A stretch of 64,000 nucleotides of DNA. Origin: Flavobacterium sp. WC2421 (GTDB taxonomy: Bacteria > Bacteroidota > Bacteroidia > Flavobacteriales > Flavobacteriaceae). Location: NCBI RefSeq assembly GCF_040822115.1, contig NZ_CP162004.1:1116001-1180000 (forward strand). Direction: 5' to 3'. Position 1 is the stretch's first letter. Every line of letters starts with the position of its first letter. The notes beneath the pieces are model-generated. The model was not told the DNA's origin and searched no databases. It was given only the letters and a program-made list of their open reading frames with translations. The translations under genes and the position numbers were made by a program. This document shows, piece after piece, positions 46,066-53,369 of this stretch.

Positions 46066-46215
46066 TTTTTTTGATTAAATTTGGGTCTAAATTTCAGATT
46101 GAAGTTAGTATAGTGTATTTAAATACGGGTACAAAGTGGTGAGACTTTGCATAGTAAGAAAATATTGAAAAGTTAAATAAACGTGTGAAGCTAAATTAAA
46201 ACAACTATATAGAAA

Positions 46216-46494
46216 ATGAATCAGCAAAAAATTGAACAAGTTAAGAAGATATTAACGCACTGGAACCCTTTAGGAGACGCTAAACATAGGGTGACTGATT
46301 TAAATGACTATGAAACAGAAGTTGAAGATATTATTTTTGGACTTTCAATAGAATATGATTTTCCAGAAAAAGACATTACAATACAGCAGTTGTCTATAAT
46401 CACTAAAGAAGTTTTGAATCAAGCTTTTAATTTGTATTTAACCAACTCAGAATGTGATGCCTATTCTGAAAAAATATTAAAAATTCTTAAATAG
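46216..46494 (+). CDS. Small hypothetical protein, DUF1871-like
   Basis: A 92-residue acidic helical protein: QKIEQVKKILTHWNPLGDAKHRVTD, then YETEVEDIIFGLSIEYDF and a C-terminal helix ending YSEKILKILK. The start VKKILxxWxPLG and the YExEVxDI segment resemble the DUF1871 family of small proteins, some of which look like immunity factors; this is a resemblance only. No signal peptide or membrane helix. It lies between the two copies of the 71-bp repeat, like a single-gene cassette, and has no evident promoter. Confidence 0.6.
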   Translation: MNQQKIEQVKKILTHWNPLGDAKHRVTDLNDYETEVEDIIFGLSIEYDFPEKDITIQQLSIITKEVLNQAFNLYLTNSECDAYSEKILKILK

Positions 46495-46567
46495 AAATAA
46501 ATCGCATTTTCGTTTAGCCTTAAACACTCCTATTTTATAACTTAAAAAAAACCCGCTGTCCGAAGTG

Positions 46568-46661
46568 TTTAGTTTGTCGGTGCGTGCTGCGCAAAGTCTC
46601 CCAACTTTATGCCTACAACAAGGAGCAGGAAATACAAATCGACAAACTAAAATAGCATAAT
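46568..46661 (+). repeat. 71-bp dispersed repeat, copy 2, with extended stem
   Basis: The conserved part is 46591-46661. Here the element also has a left arm: TTTAGTTTGTCG (46568-46579) is a perfect complement of CGACAAACTAAA (46640-46651), giving a 12-bp closing stem around a 60-base loop. The left arm is missing in copy 1. Confidence 0.75.
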
Positions 46662-46683
46662 CTTTATTTAAACCCTTCTTTAC

Positions 46684-46734
46684 TATCCGTGTAAATCCGT
46701 TTAAATCCGCGTCATCTGCGTCATCTGCGTTCCA
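46684..46734 (+). repeat. Short tandem words upstream of the nitrilase gene
   Basis: AAATCCGTTT and AAATCCGCG, then GCGTCATCT GCGTCATCT GCGT in tandem. Non-coding, higher GC than flanks. The rest of the 46495-46801 gap is filled by repeat copy 2. Confidence 0.6.
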
Positions 46735-46801
46735 ATTTCACATGTCATAATTCACGATAAAACACCATCATCTGTATTTCATTTTTTAGTAACTTTATAA
46801 A

Positions 46802-47569
46802 ATGAAAGTAGTAGTAATACAGTCGGCCATAGTTTGGGAAAACCCAGATGCAAACAGAACTTATTTTGAAGAAAAAATCAATGCAATTGAGGATAGTATC
46901 AATCTCATTGTACTTCCTGAAATGTTTACAACCGGTTTTACGATGGAACCAGGCCAAGTGGCGGAGCCAATGAACGGCAAAACAGTGTTGTGGATGCAAG
47001 CTTTGGCGAAAGCCAAAAACTGCGCCATAACTGGAAGTGTTGTCATTGTAGAGAACTCAATTTTTTACAACCGCATGTTATTTGTATTTCCCTCTGGAGA
47101 AATACAGCATTATGACAAACGACATTTGTTTACACTCGCAGGGGAAGATAAAGTATACTCTAGAGGTGCTCAAAAATTGATTGTAGACTACCTAGGTTGG
47201 AAAATTTGTCCATTGGTATGTTATGACTTGCGATTCCCGGTTTTCTCTCGTAACGTAGAGGATTACGACCTATTGATTTATGTAGCAAGTTGGCCTAAAA
47301 CTAGGATTAAAGCTTGGGATACTTTACTTGCAGCACGTGCTATTGAGAATATGAGTTATACTATTGGTGTAAATAGAATAGGGAACGACAATAATGGGTA
47401 TGAATATGTAGGCCACTCACAAGCGCTAGATTACTTGGGAGAATCCTTGATTGAACCAATGGAACAGGAAGGTGTTTTTATAACCACTCTTGATAAACCT
47501 AAATTAATTGAAGTTCGTAAAAAGCTTAATTTTTTAAGTGATAAAGATAATTTTGAAATTATAAATTAA
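46802..47569 (+). CDS. Nitrilase-superfamily amidohydrolase (omega-amidase-like)
   Basis: A 255-residue cytosolic C-N hydrolase. Catalytic triad E40 (VLPEMF), K106 (YDKRHLF) and C140 (PLVCYDLRFPVF), plus GVNRIG and HSQALD segments typical of omega-amidase (Nit2, YafV). Such enzymes hydrolyse alpha-ketoglutaramate or alpha-ketosuccinamate, helping methionine salvage and transamination clean-up. Length matches E. coli YafV (256). It converges on the Ig-domain lipoprotein gene with overlapping stop codons (47566-47569). Exact substrate is inferred from overall similarity. Confidence 0.87.
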   Translation: MKVVVIQSAIVWENPDANRTYFEEKINAIEDSINLIVLPEMFTTGFTMEPGQVAEPMNGKTVLWMQALAKAKNCAITGSVVIVENSIFYNRMLFVFPSGEIQHYDKRHLFTLAGEDKVYSRGAQKLIVDYLGWKICPLVCYDLRFPVFSRNVEDYDLLIYVASWPKTRIKAWDTLLAARAIENMSYTIGVNRIGNDNNGYEYVGHSQALDYLGESLIEPMEQEGVFITTLDKPKLIEVRKKLNFLSDKDNFEIIN

Positions 47570-49230
47570 AAACTAGAATTTTTCTTGGGATCTATTTTCT
47601 TTTTTGGCTCAGGCGTATAAGGAAGGCTTACATCAAAAACTTGGTCTACATCCCAGTTGGCACGCACATCTATTTCTTTAGAAAAATAAACCACTTCTTC
47701 GGCGTATCTTTTTTCTAAATAATTACCAGCGTCATATTGTTTGTTTTTATTATCATCATAAATAATTCGAAGGGTAAATAATGCAGGGTCAAGTAAATTG
47801 AAGTCAACGACATTGTTTTTTTCAGAATATTCTGAAGCGATGACCTCTCCTTTTGCATTGGTAAGCTCCACTATTACTGGAAAATGCTTTACGTTTTGCA
47901 ATTGTATACGAAGATTACCATATTCGGCAGTATTCTTTGTAGTTAGATTGTAGGTTAAGCTATCATTAGTTTTTTCATAAAAATCAGTAAGCGCACCTGG
48001 TAAAAGTGAAATGGTGTATTTTTCAGCAGGAGATTTTTTAAAATCAAAATATAGTTTTTGATTAAAATCATCATATTCGGTTGTGAAGTCTATTGCTGTA
48101 GAATCTTTGGCAATCAGCTTAATTTTTGAATTGTCAAATTTAATAAGCGGTATTGAGCTTTCTAAAGTGAATCGGTCTCTAAAATTCAATATCCCATTCT
48201 GCAAGGCAGATATGTTTAAAGAATCCTTTTTCTGATCTTTAACTTTCAACATGAAATTTTCTTGGTATTTCCCTTTGGAAACAGATAAAGCCAAAGAGTC
48301 TGCTTTTATAGGTTTATACCATATTTGTAAAGAATCTTTTTTTGGCATTTGTGTAATGATGGTTGGAATCACATCAGAACCTTTTTTAAGCGTGATTTGA
48401 GGTTTTGAGTTCTTTAAGTTTTGTTTGCCATTATAACCGAGTAATAATCGATTACCAGAAGCTTGACTAGGTTTTAAAGCTTTATAATCTAGTGTTTCTT
48501 TGAAGAGCTCCAACTCAAAAATGGAGTCGTTTGGGATAGTAATATATTGTTTTCTAAATCCTATTTTATCTTCTTTAGGGTTGAATTTATTGTTACTATT
48601 TTTATCTTTTAGAGCTACTAATAGATATTTTCCCGCTTTTAAATTTTCTAATCGAAACGTTTTTAAGCTATCTAAAGTATTAGTAACATATCTTGGAGTG
48701 TCTTTGTAGACAACCGAATCTTTAAAGCTGTCATTTACTTCATACAACATGACAGAGACAAAAGACTCTACTTCTTTATCGTAAGCATCTTTTATTTTGC
48801 CGCCTATAGCTAGTGAATCAATAAAATCTCCTGTAGAGAAGACATATTTAAATTGATTGTAAGGGTTACCTTCGTTGTTGTCAGCAATACTTTGACCAAA
48901 ATTAAAACTGTAGGTGGTATTGGGTTGTAAGGTGTCTTTTATTTTTATGGTTAGAAACTTACTAGCAGTTGTAGGTAATATTAGAGGCTCCTGTTTCATA
49001 GGAGGTGAAATAATTAATTGCTTGTTTAGGTTTTTTAATTTTATGTTTTCGTCAAAAACTAATTTGATTTCATCGCCTTTAAAATTTGTGCTGAAGTTTT
49101 TTGGGAAGCTCATTGTTAAAACGGGAGCAATAGTGTCTTTAAGACCGCCTGTTATAGTTCCTCTTTTAGCACAATTGGCTAGTGATAATGCTAAAAGTAT
49201 AAATATAATGAGTGTGCTATTTTTCAACAT
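47566..49230 (-). CDS. Lipoprotein with N-terminal SbsA Ig-like domain
   Basis: A 554-residue lipoprotein. Signal MLKNSTLIIFILLALSLANC with C20 as lipid-modified Cys; 49230 is chosen since the longer frame (to 49263) would add a non-signal segment. Directly after comes a bacterial Ig-like (SbsA/Big_5) domain: GGLKDTIAPVLTMSFPKNFSTNFKGDEIKLVFDENI ... TYSFNFGQSIADNNEGNPYNQFKYVFSTG. A carboxypeptidase-regulatory-like beta sandwich follows (GKYLLVALKDKNSNNKFNPKEDKIGF), then more beta-rich sequence with a second such repeat near the end (LRIIYDDNKNKQYDAGNYLEKRYAEEVVYF). Probably sits on the outer membrane; role unknown. Typical of Bacteroidota. Confidence 0.85.
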   Translation of the reverse strand: MLKNSTLIIFILLALSLANCAKRGTITGGLKDTIAPVLTMSFPKNFSTNFKGDEIKLVFDENIKLKNLNKQLIISPPMKQEPLILPTTASKFLTIKIKDTLQPNTTYSFNFGQSIADNNEGNPYNQFKYVFSTGDFIDSLAIGGKIKDAYDKEVESFVSVMLYEVNDSFKDSVVYKDTPRYVTNTLDSLKTFRLENLKAGKYLLVALKDKNSNNKFNPKEDKIGFRKQYITIPNDSIFELELFKETLDYKALKPSQASGNRLLLGYNGKQNLKNSKPQITLKKGSDVIPTIITQMPKKDSLQIWYKPIKADSLALSVSKGKYQENFMLKVKDQKKDSLNISALQNGILNFRDRFTLESSIPLIKFDNSKIKLIAKDSTAIDFTTEYDDFNQKLYFDFKKSPAEKYTISLLPGALTDFYEKTNDSLTYNLTTKNTAEYGNLRIQLQNVKHFPVIVELTNAKGEVIASEYSEKNNVVDFNLLDPALFTLRIIYDDNKNKQYDAGNYLEKRYAEEVVYFSKEIDVRANWDVDQVFDVSLPYTPEPKKKIDPKKNSSF

Positions 49231-49401
49231 ATAGAATTTGAATTTGATAATACAAAATAACAATTATATTTACGGTAATTGAAATTTTTATAGATTTATT
49301 ATGATTGCCTAATTTGAATTGAAATAGAACGCTTTCATATGCTATAATGAAATAAGTTGTAGTTGTATTTTTGGGTAAAATTTTTTTGAGATTTTAATTA
49401 G

Positions 49402-49409
49402 TAAATTTG
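49402..49409 (+). promoter_or_regulatory. -7 promoter element of mce
   Basis: TAAATTTG, exact TAnnTTTG, 53 bases upstream of the ATG chosen for methylmalonyl-CoA epimerase. -33 not evident. Confidence 0.5.
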
Positions 49410-49462
49410 GAGTATTGTACAACAGGTTATACAAGATAAAGTTATTTAATAAAATTAGAGGA

Positions 49463-49864
49463 ATGAGAAAAATTGAACATATTGGAATTGCAGTTAAAGA
49501 TTTGGATGTATCTAATGCTTTATTCGAAAAATTATTTGGAGCTCCAGCTTATAAATCAGAAGAAGTGGCTAGTGAAGGTGTGATGACTTCTTTTTTTCAA
49601 AATGGCCCTAATAAAATCGAACTTCTTGCAGCTACAAACCCAGATAGTCCAATTGCTAAATTTCTTGAGAAAAAGGGAGAAGGCATTCATCATATTGCAT
49701 TTGATGTGGAAGATATCGTTCAGGAAATTGCCCGATTAAAAAAAGAAGGCTTTATAGTGTTGAATGATGTTCCAAAAAAGGGAGCAGATAATAAAATAGT
49801 AGCCTTTTTGCATCCAAAAAGCACAAATGGGGTGTTAATTGAGTTGTGTCAAGAAATAAAATAA
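49463..49864 (+). CDS. mce: Methylmalonyl-CoA epimerase
   Basis: A 133-residue vicinal-oxygen-chelate protein. RKIEHIGIAVKDLD at the start with the first His ligand, EGIHHIAFDVEDI in the middle with a second His, and GVLIELCQE at the C-terminus with the Glu ligand. It interconverts R- and S-methylmalonyl-CoA, linking propionyl-CoA and succinyl-CoA. The start at 49463 gives the family N-terminus; 16 codons of upstream frame (to 49415) are unlike the family. Length is standard. The mutase genes are not in this window. A tRNA gene follows after about 125 bases. Confidence 0.93.
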   Translation: MRKIEHIGIAVKDLDVSNALFEKLFGAPAYKSEEVASEGVMTSFFQNGPNKIELLAATNPDSPIAKFLEKKGEGIHHIAFDVEDIVQEIARLKKEGFIVLNDVPKKGADNKIVAFLHPKSTNGVLIELCQEIK

Positions 49865-49944
49865 TTTTAGAATTCTAATAATCAGTAGTTTTGAATTTTT
49901 ATGGTTTTATAATTGCAATTATCTAGAAAACTAAGTAAAAAATA

Positions 49945-49976
49945 TTTGGAGTAAAGAAAAAATAGTAGTAATATTG
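49945..49976 (+). promoter_or_regulatory. Promoter of the CAU tRNA gene
   Basis: TTTG at 49945-49948, exactly 20 bases, then TAATATTG at 49969-49976 (one mismatch from TAnnTTTG). The tRNA starts 13 bases later. Confidence 0.6.
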
Positions 49977-49989
49977 CAAACTCTAAACC

Positions 49990-50063
49990 GGTCCTATAGC
50001 TCAGCTGGTTAGAGCACCTGACTCATAATCAGGTGGTCCCTGGTTCGAGCCCAGGTGGGACCA
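49990..50063 (+). tRNA. tRNA with CAU anticodon (Met or Ile2)
   Basis: A 74-base cloverleaf: acceptor GGTCCTA/TGGGACC, D-arm with AGCTCAGCTGGTTAGAGC, anticodon stem CCTGA/TCAGG with loop CTCATAA (anticodon CAT at 50024-50026), T-arm CCTGG TTCGAGC CCAGG, discriminator A at 50063. CCA is not encoded. It is not an initiator (it has a full first acceptor pair and no GGG anticodon-stem run). CAU can mean elongator Met or, with lysidine at C34, Ile2; the sequence alone does not settle this. Confidence 0.95.
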
Positions 50064-50067
50064 CATT

Positions 50068-50102
50068 AACCCTTCAAAATTATTATTTTGAAGGGTTTTT
50101 TA
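50068..50102 (+). terminator. Terminator after the tRNA gene
   Basis: AACCCTTCAAAAT (50068-50080) pairs with ATTTTGAAGGGTT (50085-50097) around TATT, then a T-run. Confidence 0.92.
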
Positions 50103-50206
50103 ATATAGGCAAAAACCAGACTAGTTAAAATATCGTATCTTTATATGTTAAAGGAGATTGTATGTTATTTAAGGTTAAATAGATTTTTTTTTGTCAGCTA
50201 ATTTAC

Positions 50207-50214
50207 TATTTTTG
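50207..50214 (+). promoter_or_regulatory. -7 promoter element of the small proline-rich protein gene
   Basis: TATTTTTG, exact TAnnTTTG, ending 6 bases before the ATG at 50221. This points to a leaderless mRNA and rules out the longer frame from 50191, which would start upstream of the promoter. Confidence 0.6.
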
Positions 50215-50220
50215 AAGCCA

Positions 50221-50454
50221 ATGAAGATTGTGTCAAACAAATTTTATATTTTATTCATTTTCCTATTTTGGATTATGGACCTTACTGCTGGCAATGGTGC
50301 TGGTTCAGGTCCACCGTCTCCGACTGGAAAAAAACCACCACCTCCACCAGGGCTTCCAATAGACGATAATATTATAGTTTTATTTATTTTAGCGCTATTA
50401 TTTGGGATATATATTATTTATACAAATACGTTAAAAACGAAGACTTCAGTTTAA
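50221..50454 (+). CDS. Small exported membrane protein with PPPPPGLPID motif
   Basis: A 77-residue protein in three parts. Residues 1-23 form a signal peptide (MKIVSNKFYILFIFLFWIMD). A Gly- and Pro-rich linker follows, GNGAGSGPPSPTGKKPPPPP, then GLPIDDN and a hydrophobic helix (IIVLFILALLFGIYIIYT) with a short basic tail LKTKTSV. The order motif-helix-basic tail resembles C-terminal sorting signals in general layout. Similar small proteins with PPxPPGLPID occur, as far as I recall, in many Flavobacteriia, often of unknown function. It ends just before a 58-bp perfect palindrome shared with the nuo operon end. No function can be given. Confidence 0.75.
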   Translation: MKIVSNKFYILFIFLFWIMDLTAGNGAGSGPPSPTGKKPPPPPGLPIDDNIIVLFILALLFGIYIIYTNTLKTKTSV

Positions 50455-50466
50455 TAGAAGCTCTTG

Positions 50467-50524
50467 TAATTTCATACAAAAAGCCCCGTCAAAATATTTT
50501 GACGGGGCTTTTTGTATGAAATTA
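50467..50524. terminator. 58-bp perfect palindrome, bidirectional terminator
   Basis: Two 29-base arms, perfect complements with no spacer, centred between 50495 and 50496. The core GCCCCGTCAAAATATTTTGACGGGGC is GC-rich at both ends and flanked by AAAAA and TTTTT. It separates the converging small-protein gene (+) and nuoN (-). Confidence 0.92.
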
Positions 50525-50533
50525 ATTATGTTG

Positions 50534-51904
50534 TTATGCTAGTAAATCTAGTACTAATGAGGGAAATAAACCTAAAGCAATATTCAAAACAATTGCAATT
50601 ACCGCAACAGCATATATTACAACTGGCGTTCCTGTTCTTGTTTCATTAGCTTCTTTCGTATACATTGCAAGAATTAATTTAAAGTAGTATCCTACGCTTA
50701 TAATCGAATTTACTACAGCAACTATTACTAAAGCAATATAACCAGCTTGAATCGTTTGATTGAATAAAACCATTTTTGCAAAGAATCCAGCAAAAATTGG
50801 AATACCCGCCATCGATAACAAGGAGGCAGTTAGAATTGCGGCCAATAAGGGATTAGTTTTTCCTAATCCATGAAAATTGGTGATATCTTCATTTTCGGTA
50901 TTTTTACAAACATACAATATAACACTGAACGCTGCGATTCCTGCTAACGCATAAGCAGATGTATAATATAATAAGCTTCCTGCAGCATTTGTAGTGCTTA
51001 GTAAAGTCATCAACATAAATCCGGCATGTGAAATTCCAGAGAAAGCCAACATACGTTTTACATTTACTTGACGCAATGCCATAATATTACCAACTGTCAT
51101 GGAAGCCATAGAAATGATTACAATTACGATTTGGAATGAAGGAGACAAGTCTGCATTCATTACTGTTAGTAATTTAAATAAGGTAGCGATAGCAACAATT
51201 TTTGCCAATGTACTCATTAAAGCAGTCGTTAAAGCAGGTGAACCTTCGTATACGTCAGGAGCCCAAAAATGAAAGGGTACAGCAGCAATTTTGAAAAACA
51301 TTCCAATTGTTACTAATGCAATTCCAATAGGAAACCAAATTGGTAATTCAGCTGATCTTGACAATTCACTGATTTCAGTTACATCAAAAGTTCCCATAGC
51401 TCCGTAAATTAAACAAATACCGAACAAAATAATTCCTGAAGCAAAAGATCCCATTAAGAAATATTTCAATCCTGCTTCATTACTTTTGATACTTAATCTG
51501 TTGCTTGCAGCCAATATATAAAGAGCAATAGACAACACTTCTATTCCTAAAAAGAACATTGCTAAATTTCCAAATGAAACCATCGCTACAGTCCCTGCCA
51601 ATAAAAAAACTTTAATGGCGATAAAATCAGATATCTTAGTTTGGTGATTTTCATAAAATTTATGACTCAATGCTACTAAGAAAATCGTTAGTATGATAAA
51701 CAAACCAGTGAATGCTGTAGAAAACTTACTCACAATAATCATATTATTGTAATACGATTGTGGAGAATTAAATTCAGATATGTTCAGACCAAGAATGGCC
51801 AATAATCCAATAATTGTTATAGGAACAATGGCTTTTCTTAATTCGAAAATTTCAAATAAAAGGCATAAAACACCTAATCCTATTATAGCTATTAATGTAT
51901 TCAT
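50534..51904 (-). CDS. nuoN: NADH-quinone oxidoreductase subunit N
   Basis: A 456-residue antiporter-like membrane subunit of respiratory complex I. About 13-14 hydrophobic helices; the proton-channel segment VPFHFWAPDVYEGSPALTTALMSTLAKIVAI and the following KRMLAFSGISHAGFML carry the lysines and aromatic residues of NuoL/M/N proteins. It is the last gene of the nuoA-N operon on the minus strand; nuoM lies 13 bases upstream. Transcription stops at the 58-bp palindrome. Slightly shorter than E. coli NuoN (485), normal for Bacteroidota. Confidence 0.95.
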   Translation of the reverse strand: MNTLIAIIGLGVLCLLFEIFELRKAIVPITIIGLLAILGLNISEFNSPQSYYNNMIIVSKFSTAFTGLFIILTIFLVALSHKFYENHQTKISDFIAIKVFLLAGTVAMVSFGNLAMFFLGIEVLSIALYILAASNRLSIKSNEAGLKYFLMGSFASGIILFGICLIYGAMGTFDVTEISELSRSAELPIWFPIGIALVTIGMFFKIAAVPFHFWAPDVYEGSPALTTALMSTLAKIVAIATLFKLLTVMNADLSPSFQIVIVIISMASMTVGNIMALRQVNVKRMLAFSGISHAGFMLMTLLSTTNAAGSLLYYTSAYALAGIAAFSVILYVCKNTENEDITNFHGLGKTNPLLAAILTASLLSMAGIPIFAGFFAKMVLFNQTIQAGYIALVIVAVVNSIISVGYYFKLILAMYTKEANETRTGTPVVIYAVAVIAIVLNIALGLFPSLVLDLLA

Positions 51905-51917
51905 TTTTTTTATTTGA

Positions 51918-53360
51918 CTAGTTAATTCTATTAATTTGAGTTAAAATATTTTCCAAACTTGGAGTAATCAAGTCTGTAATTGGTTTTGGATACAATCCGA
52001 AAAAGAATAATACTGCAATGATAAGTACCAAAGCTAATCCTTCTTTTAAAGTTACATCAGCAAACACTTTTGTATTGGTTTCTCCTAACATTACTTGTTG
52101 GTACATTTTTAACATATAGTAAGCTCCTAGGATAATCGTTGTTCCGCCTAAAAGAGCAAACCAAACATTGATTTGAGATAAACTATATAAAACCGTAAAC
52201 TCACCCACAAAGTTGAAAGTAGTAGGCAAGGCAACTGATGCCAATACTAAAATCAAGAACATGGAAGCAAATTTTGGTGATTGTGTACGAATACCACCCA
52301 TTTCAGCAATGGTTCTCGTTTCATATCTTCTGAAGATTATTTCAGAGATAAAGAACAATCCAACTACTACAAATCCGTGCGCAATCATTTGTAAAACCGC
52401 ACCTCGTAATCCGTCAATAGTCAATGTATAGGTTCCTGCTGCAATTAGCCCTACGTGTGCTAACGAAGAGTAAGCCAATAATTTCTTTAGGTCTTTTTGT
52501 CTTAAAGCGACAATCGATCCGTAGATTACTCCAGCGATTCCTAGAGCGATAAAGATGTTCATGTATTCTTTGGCTGCAAGCGGAGCAATTGGCAACTGCC
52601 AACGAATCACACTATATAATCCCATTTTTAACATGATACCAGATAGTAACATCGTACCTACAGCGGGTGCTTTTTGGTACACATTCGCTTGCCAAGTATG
52701 GAAAGGAATAATTGGAATTTTAATAGCATACGCTAAAAAGAACGCCAAAAAGATCCATAATTGTTCTGCTGCGGATAAATTTAATTTATATAAATCTTCG
52801 ATTAAGAAACTTCCTGCTTTTTGATATAGATAAATAAAAGCAACAAGCATAAATAAAGAACCTGCTAAAGTGTAGATAAAGAATTTTACAACTGCTTTTT
52901 TACGCTCTTCAGCATCGCCATTACCCCAAATTAATGCGATAAAGTAGATCGGAATTAAAGATAATTCCCAGAAGATATAATATAAAAGTCCATCTGCTGC
53001 AAGGAAAGTTCCTACCATTGCAAATGACATAAATAAGATAAGAGCATAAAATGCTTTCGCATTTTTATATTCAGTACCAAATGAAGTGTAAATAATGATT
53101 GGTGTCAATGCTGTTGTCAATAAAAGCATGGCAATTGCTAATCCATCTGCCTTTAAAGCAAAAGAAACATTGGGTTGATTTATCCATTGGCATAAAAAGC
53201 TAATGTTTTCACCTAAATTATAATGGTTTAACAATACAATCGAACAGCCTAATGCTGCTATTCCAAAGAACAAAGCCACTTTTGAAGCTAGTTTATCACC
53301 AGCGATATAAGTTGCAAATGCGCCAACTAAAAGTATAATTAATATTAGAGATACATTCAT
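51918..53360 (-). CDS. nuoM: NADH-quinone oxidoreductase subunit M
   Basis: A 480-residue proton-pumping subunit of complex I. Visible are IFWELSLIPIYFIALIWG near 130-147 (conserved Glu), IPIIPFHTWQANVYQKAPAVGTMLLSGIMLKMGLYSVIRW near 215-255 and DLKKLLAYSSLAHVGLI near 290-306. 13-14 helices, full length. Start at ATG 53360 fits a first helix. Nine bases separate it from the nuoL stop, so it is translated from the same mRNA. Confidence 0.96.
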   Translation of the reverse strand: MNVSLILIILLVGAFATYIAGDKLASKVALFFGIAALGCSIVLLNHYNLGENISFLCQWINQPNVSFALKADGLAIAMLLLTTALTPIIIYTSFGTEYKNAKAFYALILFMSFAMVGTFLAADGLLYYIFWELSLIPIYFIALIWGNGDAEERKKAVVKFFIYTLAGSLFMLVAFIYLYQKAGSFLIEDLYKLNLSAAEQLWIFLAFFLAYAIKIPIIPFHTWQANVYQKAPAVGTMLLSGIMLKMGLYSVIRWQLPIAPLAAKEYMNIFIALGIAGVIYGSIVALRQKDLKKLLAYSSLAHVGLIAAGTYTLTIDGLRGAVLQMIAHGFVVVGLFFISEIIFRRYETRTIAEMGGIRTQSPKFASMFLILVLASVALPTTFNFVGEFTVLYSLSQINVWFALLGGTTIILGAYYMLKMYQQVMLGETNTKVFADVTLKEGLALVLIIAVLFFFGLYPKPITDLITPSLENILTQINRIN

Positions 53361-53369
53361 AGTATAAAA

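Noticed and set aside
46568..46661. attC site of an integron cassette
   Set aside because: The element has an attC-like size and stem, but no RYYYAAC/GTTRRRY core pair was found and no integrase is in the window. Kept only as an unclassified repeat.
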